The notes under the pieces are model-generated. The model searched no databases. It was not told where the DNA came from and saw only the letters and a list, made by a program, of their open reading frames with translations. A program made the position numbers and the translations under genes. From positions 8,296 through 25,975 of the forward strand of contig DKAR01000177.1 of assembly GCA_002450895.1 (NCBI GenBank): a stretch of DNA of 17,680 nucleotides, in the 5' to 3' direction. The DNA comes from Proteobacteria bacterium UBA6921 (GTDB taxonomy: Bacteria; Pseudomonadota; Gammaproteobacteria; SG8-11). Shown piece by piece: positions 8,000 to 14,222 of the stretch (positions within the stretch are counted from its first letter, which is position 1; each line of letters begins with the position of its first letter).

Positions 8000-9048
8000 T
8001 TTTTTGTCGCAAGTTGCTCTTTTAGCGCAACTCCAGCGCGAATCGGATCCAGTGCGACGCGCTCGCCCGGGGTGAGGCCGGCGAGCACCTCAAACGTATT
8101 GGCGTCGACACGTCGCCCCAAACGGATCTGCCGCAGAGAAATCTTCCCGTCGGTCGCCACGACATACGCGGCATCGAGCTCGCCTCGGCGAACGACGGCC
8201 GTTGCAGGCGTCACCGTGCGCGCTTCTTCTCCAACAAAGAACAGGACTTTCGCAAACATTCCGGGCAACAGCCCTTCCTCACCCGGCGCCAGATTTATCC
8301 GGACCTGAAATGTGTGGCTTCCGGCATCGGCAAACGGAAAGATTCGCAAGTTCTTGGCTTCGACCATTCGGTTGGCCTGAGTCGGAAATTCAATGCGCGC
8401 GCGCATGAATTTTCGTATCGAACCAATCGCGTTCTGCGAAACATTTGCCGAAACCCGTAATTCATCAAGTGCAAAACCACTCATCAAAGGTTGACCGGGA
8501 TTCGCCGTCTCGCCGACTTCGATATGCCGTTTGACCACAATCCCGCTGTATGGCGCCCGTATCACAGTGTGTTCAAGCTGCTCCTGCGCCTGGGTCAGAC
8601 GCGCTCTGGCCGCATCGAGTTTCTGTTTTGCAGCGGATTGGTCAGCTGTTGCTTTGTCGAGCGCGGATCGTGGCACCACCTGTTTCTCAAAAACATCCTT
8701 GATCCGATTGAATTCCGCTTCTGATTCGGCGAAACGGGCCTCAGCCTCCTTTACTCCGGCACTGGCAACCTGAAGACCTGCCTGTTGCTCCTTGTCTCGA
8801 AACCGAACGATCACGGCGCCTTTCGGTACATAGTCGTCGACGTCGAAATTTACTTCCTGTACTCGACCCGACGTTTGGGAAGTGACGGTCCCTTTTTTTA
8901 CAGCCTCGACGATGCCATCGGCGATGTATTCGCTGGCGATGTTTCGGATAGCGATTTCTGCGGTTTCAACGGCGGGAGAATCTGCGGCGGCGACTCCGGC
9001 CAAAAATGAAACCAAGGTCGCCACCGAAGCAAGAAAGATTGTCTTCAT
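7996..9048 (-). CDS. RND periplasmic adaptor (membrane fusion protein)
   Basis: This 350-residue HlyD/AcrA-type protein has an N-terminal signal or anchor (KTIFLASVATLVSFLAG). The first half-lipoyl motif is TSQTSGRVQEVNFDVDDYV. An Ala/Glu/Gln-rich alpha-hairpin follows, then the second lipoyl half (TVIRAPYSGIVVKRHIEVG) and beta-barrel/membrane-proximal domains. Adaptors link the RND permease to an outer-membrane channel. There is no lipobox. The ATG at 9048 is preceded by AAAAGAAG; an in-frame upstream start at 9084 adds a basic stretch that does not resemble a signal and is rejected. The stop overlaps the permease start. It lies 117 bases downstream of dsrE2, with a stem-loop in between. Confidence 0.9.
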   Translation of the reverse strand: MKTIFLASVATLVSFLAGVAAADSPAVETAEIAIRNIASEYIADGIVEAVKKGTVTSQTSGRVQEVNFDVDDYVPKGAVIVRFRDKEQQAGLQVASAGVKEAEARFAESEAEFNRIKDVFEKQVVPRSALDKATADQSAAKQKLDAARARLTQAQEQLEHTVIRAPYSGIVVKRHIEVGETANPGQPLMSGFALDELRVSANVSQNAIGSIRKFMRARIEFPTQANRMVEAKNLRIFPFADAGSHTFQVRINLAPGEEGLLPGMFAKVLFFVGEEARTVTPATAVVRRGELDAAYVVATDGKISLRQIRLGRRVDANTFEVLAGLTPGERVALDPIRAGVALKEQLATKK

Positions 9049-9113
9049 TGTTCTTCTTTTAGCCCTGAGGTGTAGCCCGCGCAATTGCGGATATTTCGTA
9101 GCGACCTAAACGA

Positions 9114-9143
9114 CAACGCCGCTCAAGACTGAAAGCGGCGTTG
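9114..9143 (-). terminator. Stem-loop between dsrE2 and the RND adaptor
   Basis: CAACGCCGCT (9114-9123) and AGCGGCGTTG (9134-9143) form a perfect ten-base-pair stem with a ten-base loop. It starts 22 bases after the dsrE2 stop in the minus-strand transcript. What follows is TCGTTTAGG, a poor U-tract, so it may be a weak terminator or an mRNA-stabilising hairpin that reduces rather than ends read-through into the pump genes. Confidence 0.5.
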
Positions 9144-9165
9144 GAAGACGGGAACTGCCTGCGAA

Positions 9166-9648
9166 CTAGATAAACAACGTGATATCCGATCCGCCCGCCG
9201 CTTCGAGATACGTCGCCGCGCCGCCCAATTCAATGCCTTCGATGAAATCCTGTTTTGCGTTCCAGTCGAAAAGATCGACCGTCATTTGGCAGGCAACCAT
9301 CTTGACGCCCGACTCAAGGCAAAGTGATCGCAATTCCTCAACGCTCGCGATCCCTTTTGACTTCATCTTGCTTTTCATCATGGCGGTCATCATCGCTTCC
9401 ATTCCCGGCAACGCCGTACCGAGAATCGGAAACCAGTTATGCATACCCATTGGCATCGGCATCCCAGGATTACCCAGAGGGCTGACGCGTAGGTCCAAGT
9501 TCTTCTTAATGAGTTGCAACCCGTAAAATGTGAAAAAGATATAAGGCTGAAATCCAAGCGCCGCGGCCGTTGAGGCGAGAATAAAAGGTGGATAAGCCCA
9601 GTCCAACGTTCCCTTCGTTGTAATGATTGAAAGTCGTTTCTCGGACAT
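9166..9648 (-). CDS. dsrE2: DsrE2-type DsrE/DsrF family sulfur carrier
   Basis: The 160-residue product matches the DsrE2 subgroup of DsrE/F-like proteins. It has an N-terminal alpha/beta core (LSIITTKGTLDWAYPP) and a hydrophobic segment about 22-43. A Met/Gly/Pro-rich stretch spans about 60-98. The C-terminal block holds C110 (ELRSLCLESG) and C120 (MVACQMTVDLF), the latter being the cysteine position conserved in the family. DsrE2 proteins are thought to act with TusA and rhodanese in moving persulfide sulfur in the cytoplasm or at the inner membrane of sulfur oxidisers. It is 66 bases downstream of tusA and most likely co-transcribed. An AGGTAG lies close upstream of the ATG. Family is confident; precise donor and acceptor are not visible here. 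Confidence 0.88.
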   Translation of the reverse strand: MSEKRLSIITTKGTLDWAYPPFILASTAAALGFQPYIFFTFYGLQLIKKNLDLRVSPLGNPGMPMPMGMHNWFPILGTALPGMEAMMTAMMKSKMKSKGIASVEELRSLCLESGVKMVACQMTVDLFDWNAKQDFIEGIELGGAATYLEAAGGSDITLFI

Positions 9649-9662
9649 ATTGACTACCTACA

Positions 9663-9705
9663 GTGAATGATTGAGTTGGGGCAAAAAACGCGCTTGCCCA
9701 TTCAC
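9663..9705 (-). other. Two-part stem-loop in the tusA-dsrE2 spacer
   Basis: GTGAATG (9663-9669) pairs with CATTCAC (9699-9705). Inside it GGGCAA (9679-9684) pairs with TTGCCC (9694-9699), sharing one base, around a nine-base loop. The structure occupies most of the 66-base tusA-dsrE2 spacer and would form in the mRNA. There is no U-tract, so it looks like a processing or stability element rather than a terminator. Confidence 0.45.
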
Positions 9706-9714
9706 ACTACCTGC

Positions 9715-9948
9715 TCATCCATTTTTCTTTATTAGGAAAAAGTACTTGTTGCCCTCTTGCCGTGATTCAAGCAATGTGTTGCCTGTTTGCTTGGCGAACG
9801 CGTCGAAATCCTTCACTGAACCGGGATCTGTCGCGACGACTCGAAGGACCTGACCGCCACCCAAAGTCGCCAGCGCCTTCTTCGCTCGCAGAATCGGAAG
9901 CGGGCAATTAAGTCCCGTAGCATCAAGTTCTTGGTCGAAGTTGGACAT
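9715..9948 (-). CDS. tusA: TusA-family sulfurtransferase / sulfur carrier
   Basis: At 77 residues this is the usual TusA length. The diagnostic CPxP motif is C15-P16-L17-P18 within LDATGLNCPLPILRAKKAL, where C15 is the persulfide-carrying cysteine. The beta-alpha-beta-alpha-beta-beta fold continues through VLRVVATDPGSVKDFDAF to a terminal strand KYFFLIKK. TusA proteins hand sulfane sulfur between partners in the cytoplasm. In sulfur oxidisers they feed DsrE-type carriers and the rDsr or sHdr systems, rather than tRNA thiolation alone. The ATG has AAGGAG upstream. It is first in a five-gene minus-strand row and divergent from bepA. The pairing with dsrE2 argues for the oxidation role. Confidence 0.94.
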   Translation of the reverse strand: MSNFDQELDATGLNCPLPILRAKKALATLGGGQVLRVVATDPGSVKDFDAFAKQTGNTLLESRQEGNKYFFLIKKNG

Positions 9949-9993
9949 AGAGGGTCTCCTTGGGAAAAATTCAGATTAGAATTCAATGGATGT

Positions 9994-10027
9994 CTTATAT
10001 GACGAATCCCCGGTAACATGCAAGCAA
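9994..10027 (-). promoter_or_regulatory. Candidate tusA promoter with shared TTGCTTGCATG element
   Basis: On the minus strand TTGCAT (10023 to 10018) is followed after 18 bases by TATAAG (9999 to 9994), which is 5 of 6 to the sigma-70 -10. The -35 lies inside the 11-mer TTGCTTGCATG (10027 to 10017). The same 11-mer occurs upstream of soxB at the same 18-base distance from a -10-like hexamer. It could be the -35 region, an activator site, or both. Confidence 0.45.
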
Positions 10028-10037
10028 AAATGCCGTA

Positions 10038-10055
10038 GGGTGCGAACCGACACCC
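10038..10055. promoter_or_regulatory. Inverted repeat upstream of tusA promoter
   Basis: GGGTG (10038-10042) and CACCC (10051-10055) flank an eight-base spacer, an 18-base dyad centred about 25 bases upstream of the candidate tusA -35. Its size and place would suit a dimeric regulator. The arms are short, so chance is possible. Confidence 0.25.
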
Positions 10056-10094
10056 CAAGTATTTTTCATGCTGAAAATATTTATAGCCCAGAAC

Positions 10095-10111
10095 TTAATT
10101 TGAGGAATTAA
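10095..10111. promoter_or_regulatory. AT-rich dyad upstream of bepA
   Basis: TTAATT (10095-10100) and AATTAA (10106-10111) flank TGAGG in the 193-base divergent tusA/bepA region, about 30 bases before the bepA start. The region is AT-rich and holds no gene. The dyad may be an operator or only promoter-associated AT richness. Confidence 0.2.
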
Positions 10112-10141
10112 ATTCGGCATTTTTTTGCGCTGAAAGACCGT

Positions 10142-11656
10142 ATGGACTCGATCAGACCCCTCGCCCGCCACGCTATGCGCTTGTTACCTGTTCTGGTCTT
10201 CTTTTTGTTGGCGATCGCGCCACCAACGAAGTCGCGTGCCGCAGAGAATGCCGCCGTAGCACTGCCCGAAATGGGAGACACATCCGAAGCGCTTTTGTCT
10301 CCGCAGGAAGAACGGCGCCTCGGTGATGCGTTCATGCGAAATATTCGGCAATCCGTAAAACTGGTTGATGATCCGGTAGTCAATTCTTACGTCAGCTCGT
10401 TGGGCAATCTATTAGTTGGATTTTCCGGACATCATCCCTTCGATTTTTCATTCTTTGTCGTTGAAGACGCGAGAATTAACGCGTTCGCGGGCCCCGGGGG
10501 TTATGTTGGAGTCAATTCCGGACTGATACTTACGACGGAATCCGAAAGCGAGTTGGCTTCCGTTGTCGCACATGAACTTGCCCACGTGACCCAACGCCAC
10601 CTTTTGCGATCTTTTGACACAGCAAACAAGATGAGCGTACCGACGGCTGCTGCGGTAATCGCCGCAATCATTCTGGGGGCGAACAATCCCCAAGTCGCCG
10701 AGGCGCTGTTTGCAGCAGGAATTGCTGCGAATGCGCAAACCCAACTTAGTTTTTCGCGTTTGCACGAACAGGAAGCGGATCGCATTGGCATCGACACACT
10801 ACACCAGGCCGGCTTTGATCCGCAGGCCATGCCGATGTTCTTTGAGCGACTGCAGCAAGCCACACGTTCGATTGACGGCGGTGCCCCTGATTTTTTGAGC
10901 ACTCACCCGGTAACGCTATCGCGTATTGCGGACTCAAGAAGTCGCGCTGAACAATTCAAAACAGTCAGCGCAACCGACAGTGTTGAGTACCATCTCGCGC
11001 GATCTCGGCTTCAGTTCCTTTCGACAAATGAGTCTCCCGCCGCCCAACTCAAATCCGTTGAAAACAATCTAAAGTCCGGAAAGTACCGAAATGAATTTGC
11101 CGCGCGATATGCGGTTGTTCTCGCCTTGACCGCGAACAAGGACTATCAAAAAGCGCGAGCGGCGATAGGCGAATTGATCAAGAAAGATCGCGAGCGTGTA
11201 CCCTACCTTCTGGAACAGGCGAGCATCGAATTGCGAAGTGGTGATTCCGGAAAGGGTACTCAAATGCTTGAGCGTGCGCTTGCACTGTACCCTCACGATT
11301 CCGCACTAACACTTGCCTTGGGCCAAGCGCTTCTGGATTCAGGTGAGGTTCAGCGAGCCATCTCTACCCTTCAAAATCAGGCGCGTTATGAATATTCAAA
11401 CCCACAATTCTTCCAGCAGCTGGCCAAGACAGCAGAACGTGCGGGGTTGGCGGGTGAGGCGCACGAAGCCTGGGCTGAGTATCACGCGCTCAATGGTCGT
11501 ATGTCGCTAGCGATGGAACACTTGCGTACGGCATTGCGGGATGATTCGATCAGTTTTTATTTGAAGTCACGATTGGAGTTCAGGCTTCATCAAATTGAAG
11601 AGGAAGCAAAGCCCAATGGGGCCACACGAGAACGACAAATTGCGCTGGAAAAATAG
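10142..11656 (+). CDS. bepA: Periplasmic M48 metalloprotease with TPR domain, BepA-like
   Basis: The 504-residue protein has a signal peptide (about 12-33), an M48 peptidase domain and a C-terminal TPR-like helical region (about 290-490). Zinc-site residues are visible: H144-E-L-A-H148 (HExxH), E211 in HEQEADRIG, and H255 in LSTHP, the equivalent of the BepA autoinhibitory histidine ligand. BepA in E. coli assists LptD and other outer-membrane protein assembly at the BAM complex and degrades misfolded substrates. The length and layout match. The ATG at 10142 has only a weak GAAAG; an ATG at 10175 would give a shorter n-region. It is divergent from tusA and followed by the sox operon, with no clear terminator between. 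Confidence 0.9.
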   Translation: MDSIRPLARHAMRLLPVLVFFLLAIAPPTKSRAAENAAVALPEMGDTSEALLSPQEERRLGDAFMRNIRQSVKLVDDPVVNSYVSSLGNLLVGFSGHHPFDFSFFVVEDARINAFAGPGGYVGVNSGLILTTESESELASVVAHELAHVTQRHLLRSFDTANKMSVPTAAAVIAAIILGANNPQVAEALFAAGIAANAQTQLSFSRLHEQEADRIGIDTLHQAGFDPQAMPMFFERLQQATRSIDGGAPDFLSTHPVTLSRIADSRSRAEQFKTVSATDSVEYHLARSRLQFLSTNESPAAQLKSVENNLKSGKYRNEFAARYAVVLALTANKDYQKARAAIGELIKKDRERVPYLLEQASIELRSGDSGKGTQMLERALALYPHDSALTLALGQALLDSGEVQRAISTLQNQARYEYSNPQFFQQLAKTAERAGLAGEAHEAWAEYHALNGRMSLAMEHLRTALRDDSISFYLKSRLEFRLHQIEEEAKPNGATRERQIALEK

Positions 11657-11714
11657 ACAGTCCAGCGAAAACTTGGGCAAAAAATAATCTCAAGTGGAAT
11701 TTTTAGCTTGAAAG

Positions 11715-11742
11715 TTGTATTGAACTGTTTTTGATCTATCAT
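11715..11742 (+). promoter_or_regulatory. Candidate sox operon promoter
   Basis: The 235-base gap between bepA and soxX holds no gene. TTGTAT (11715-11720), 16 bases, then TATCAT (11737-11742; 5 of 6 to the -10) is the best sigma-70-like pair seen. This would leave a leader of about 140 bases before soxX. No obvious dyad operator of long arms was found. The -35 is weak and the call tentative. Confidence 0.3.
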
Positions 11743-11891
11743 AGTACCTAAGCTTAAGGTCGGCCCCGAACATCTGTAATTTGGGTGCAACAAAAAGGAT
11801 TCCGGAGACGGTCATCGTTATTAAACGAGGCGTGCACTGTGGAATTTAAGAGCTGATAGCCTTCTTAAAACATTTAATAAAGGAGGAAGTG

Positions 11892-12257
11892 ATGCGGAAG
11901 CCCGCAAGCATTTTTGCTACATCCACGGGGGCAGTATTACTGCTCGGAAGCGCTTTCCTTACACCAGTGGTTGCTGCAGAAGCCACCCTGGCCGAAACCG
12001 GCAAAGCCGTAGCGGAAGATCGGACAAAAGGAAATTGTTTCGCCTGCCACGATTATCCAGGCGCTGTACTTCCCGGCAATGTGGGACCAAAACTGATGAA
12101 CATGAAAGCTCGCTTTCCAGACAAAGCGAAGCTGCGCGCGCAAATTTATGATGCAACCAAGAACAACCCGAACACCATCATGCCCCCCTTCGGAAAACAC
12201 CGCATCTTGACGGACAAAGAACTGGATGCGGTAGTTGAATGGGTTCTTACGCTCTAA
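11892..12257 (+). CDS. soxX: SoxX, monoheme cytochrome c subunit of SoxXA
   Basis: The 121-residue product has a signal peptide (to about residue 29, VVAA/EA). One c-type heme site is present at C49-F-A-C52-H53, with M97 in IMPPFGKHRILTDKEL as distal ligand, a sequence typical of SoxX. With SoxA it oxidatively couples thiosulfate to the SoxY cysteine in the periplasm and passes electrons to cytochrome c. The ATG at 11892 lies five bases after AGGAGG (11881-11886); the GTG three bases earlier is too close. It is first in soxXYZA. Confidence 0.95.
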   Translation: MRKPASIFATSTGAVLLLGSAFLTPVVAAEATLAETGKAVAEDRTKGNCFACHDYPGAVLPGNVGPKLMNMKARFPDKAKLRAQIYDATKNNPNTIMPPFGKHRILTDKELDAVVEWVLTL

Positions 12258-12292
12258 ACGTGCCATTCAATCGCTTCTTAGGAGAAAAAGAC

Positions 12293-12763
12293 GTGACAAA
12301 CATGAACCGCAGATCTTTTCTAAAGGGTACGGCTGCTACCAGCATGGTGGGAATCGCCATCGGCGCCGGCGTTCTTAAACCGACGGACGTTCTCGCGGCT
12401 TGGCCTCAAGCTGGATTCGAAGCGAAGTCTGTTGACGGCGCATTGAACGCTCTTCACCAATCCTCCAGCACAACCGCGAGCAGCGACATCAACATCAAAG
12501 CTCCGGACATCGCTGAAAACGGAGCTGTTGTTCCCATTACTGTTTCGACGCCAATGGCAGCTGAAGCCATCACCGTGATCGTCGAGAAAAATCCGCAGCC
12601 TCTCGCCGCGAACTTTGTAATGGGCGGCGGTGCGACAGGATATATCTCAACTCGCGTAAAAATGGGTAAAACATCAAAATTGATCGCCGTGGTCAAAGCC
12701 GGCGGTAAGTTACACAGCGCCGAAAAAGAAGTGAAAGTTACGATCGGTGGCTGCGGCGGCTAA
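12293..12763 (+). CDS. soxY: SoxY, sulfur-carrying subunit of SoxYZ
   Basis: The product has a Tat signal (NRRSFLKGT, residues 5-13) and ends in the SoxY hallmark GGCGG. C154 there is the residue that carries the thiosulfate or sulfane intermediate. At 156 residues the length is normal. SoxY is exported folded, as a complex with SoxZ, which lacks its own signal. AGGAG at 12280-12284 lies eight bases before the GTG at 12293, so that start is preferred over the ATG at 12302; either includes the twin arginines. It lies 35 bases after soxX and 30 before soxZ. Confidence 0.96.
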   Translation: MTNMNRRSFLKGTAATSMVGIAIGAGVLKPTDVLAAWPQAGFEAKSVDGALNALHQSSSTTASSDINIKAPDIAENGAVVPITVSTPMAAEAITVIVEKNPQPLAANFVMGGGATGYISTRVKMGKTSKLIAVVKAGGKLHSAEKEVKVTIGGCGG

Positions 12764-12793
12764 CTTAGAACGACTACATTGAGGACTTGACCC

Positions 12794-13111
12794 ATGGCAG
12801 AGAAAACAATTCGTATTCGCGCCGAAATGAGCGGTGAAATTACCGACGTCAAAGCGCTTATCAACCACCCGATGGAAACCGGCCTTCGCAAGGACTCAAA
12901 GACCAATGAGCTTGTCCCGGCCCATTTCATTCAGGAAGTCACCTGTGAGCATAACGGCAAGAACGTTCTCACCGCCGAGTGGGGTGTAGCTGTTTCAAAA
13001 AACCCCTACCTTTCGTTTCAATTCAAGGGCGGAAAGAAAGGCGACAAGATCAAGATCAGCTGGGTAGACAACAAAGGCGACAAGGACAGCGAAGAAGGTC
13101 AAGTCCAATAA
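12794..13111 (+). CDS. soxZ: SoxZ, partner subunit of SoxYZ
   Basis: The 105-residue protein has the SoxZ pattern: IRIRAEMSGEITDVKALINH, then HPMETGLRKD, VPAHFIQEVTCEHNGK and FQFKGGKKGDKIKISWVDN. It is an immunoglobulin-like sandwich that pairs with SoxY and is co-exported with it through Tat. It has no signal peptide, as expected. GAGGA lies upstream of the ATG. A single cysteine, C51, is present. Confidence 0.96.
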   Translation: MAEKTIRIRAEMSGEITDVKALINHPMETGLRKDSKTNELVPAHFIQEVTCEHNGKNVLTAEWGVAVSKNPYLSFQFKGGKKGDKIKISWVDNKGDKDSEEGQVQ

Positions 13112-13170
13112 CACGCCTATCCCACGTTGCCCGTTCTGAGGCCGCAACGAATACAGTGGACGGAGGAAAA

Positions 13171-14004
13171 ATGAAAAAGCTTCTCACAGCAATCTCTGTA
13201 GCATTGTTTGTCGGTGTCACCGCTACACCTGCCATCGCAGGTCCTGCGGAAGACGCCAATGCATTTCGCGAATATTTCAAAAAGCGATTTCCGGATATCC
13301 CCTTTGACGATTACATCAACGGCGTATATGCGGTAAACGCCGGTGCACGTGAACAATGGATGGCGATCGAAGAATTCCCGCCTTATCAGATCGCGATCGA
13401 CGAAGGAAAGAAGTTGTTCGGAACGCCCTTCAAGAACGGACAAACCTACGGCTCCTGCTTTTCGAACAACGGCGTCGGTGTCGCTGACGAATACCCGATG
13501 TTTGACTCCAAGCGAGGCGAAGTTGTAACGCTCGAACTCGCCATAAACGAGTGCCGAGTCAAAAATGGCGAAGAACCTTTGCCATGGTCAAAAGGCAAAA
13601 TCGCCTCAATTCTTGCCTATATGGCCTTCACCACACGCGGCAAGAAAATCGACATAAAAGTTCCGGACGATAAGGCTCTCGCGGCCTATGAAGATGGAAA
13701 GCGCTTTTACTACGCGCGACGTGGCCAATTGAATATGTCTTGTGCTCACTGCCACGTTGACAATGCCGGCAACAATCTGCGCGCTAACACCCTCAGCCCG
13801 GCGCTTGGTCATGCATCTCATTGGCCGGTTTATCGATCCAGTTGGGGTGACATGGGAACTTTGCACCGTCGTTTTCAGGGTTGCAATGAACAGGTGCGCG
13901 CGAAAGCGTTCAAGCCGCAAGGCAAGGAATACCGCGACCTCGAGTACTTTTTAACCTACATGAGCAACGGACTGACGTGGAACGGCCCCGGCGCTCGCGA
14001 GTAA
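13171..14004 (+). CDS. soxA: SoxA, cytochrome c subunit of SoxXA (single-heme type)
   Basis: The 277-residue product has a Sec signal peptide (about 1-23, ending AIA). There is one heme c motif at C191-A-H-C194-H195. C238 in RFQGCNEQVRA is the active-site cysteine that becomes a persulfide heme ligand in SoxA. The N-terminal heme site of diheme SoxA is not intact: only C96 (GSCFSNNG) and C128 (NECR) remain, which in single-heme SoxA form a disulfide. The ATG at 13171 has GGAGG at 13162-13166; a longer reading frame beginning inside soxZ is rejected. It is the last gene before a clear terminator. Confidence 0.96.
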   Translation: MKKLLTAISVALFVGVTATPAIAGPAEDANAFREYFKKRFPDIPFDDYINGVYAVNAGAREQWMAIEEFPPYQIAIDEGKKLFGTPFKNGQTYGSCFSNNGVGVADEYPMFDSKRGEVVTLELAINECRVKNGEEPLPWSKGKIASILAYMAFTTRGKKIDIKVPDDKALAAYEDGKRFYYARRGQLNMSCAHCHVDNAGNNLRANTLSPALGHASHWPVYRSSWGDMGTLHRRFQGCNEQVRAKAFKPQGKEYRDLEYFLTYMSNGLTWNGPGARE

Positions 14005-14021
14005 ATTTTATTTAGATCCGC

Positions 14022-14060
14022 AAAAGCCTGACCATGGATACATGGCCAGGCTTTTTGCTT
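14022..14060 (+). terminator. Intrinsic terminator after soxA
   Basis: AAAAGCCTG (14022-14030) pairs with CAGGCTTTT (14047-14055), and CCATG (14032-14036) with CATGG (14041-14045), around a GATA loop with one mismatch. The stem runs into TTTTTGCTTT. This closes soxXYZA and separates it from soxB. Confidence 0.9.
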
Positions 14061-14086
14061 TATGTGGTAACGGATTATCGAGATAC

Positions 14087-14120
14087 TTGCTTGCATGATG
14101 TTCCATTGAACCCGTAAAAT
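14087..14120 (+). promoter_or_regulatory. Candidate soxB promoter with shared TTGCTTGCATG element
   Basis: The 11-mer TTGCTTGCATG lies at 14087-14097. Its TTGCAT (14091-14096) is 18 bases before TAAAAT (14115-14120), 5 of 6 to the -10. The same 11-mer and spacing occur before tusA on the other strand. Because a terminator precedes soxB, a promoter is expected in this 162-base gap, which holds no gene. Confidence 0.45.
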
Positions 14121-14222
14121 CGCATAGATTCATCGCCGTCCCCTACGCTCTCTGTCGCGCGGCACGAGCGCGATGGCGCCGCTCAATTTGTACGATAAGT
14201 TTGTCTCTGGAGAACTATTGGA

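Noticed and set aside
12979..13170. N-terminal extension of soxA reaching into soxZ.
   Set aside because: The extension is the soxZ sequence out of frame; the ATG at 13171 has an ideal GGAGG and starts a clean signal peptide.
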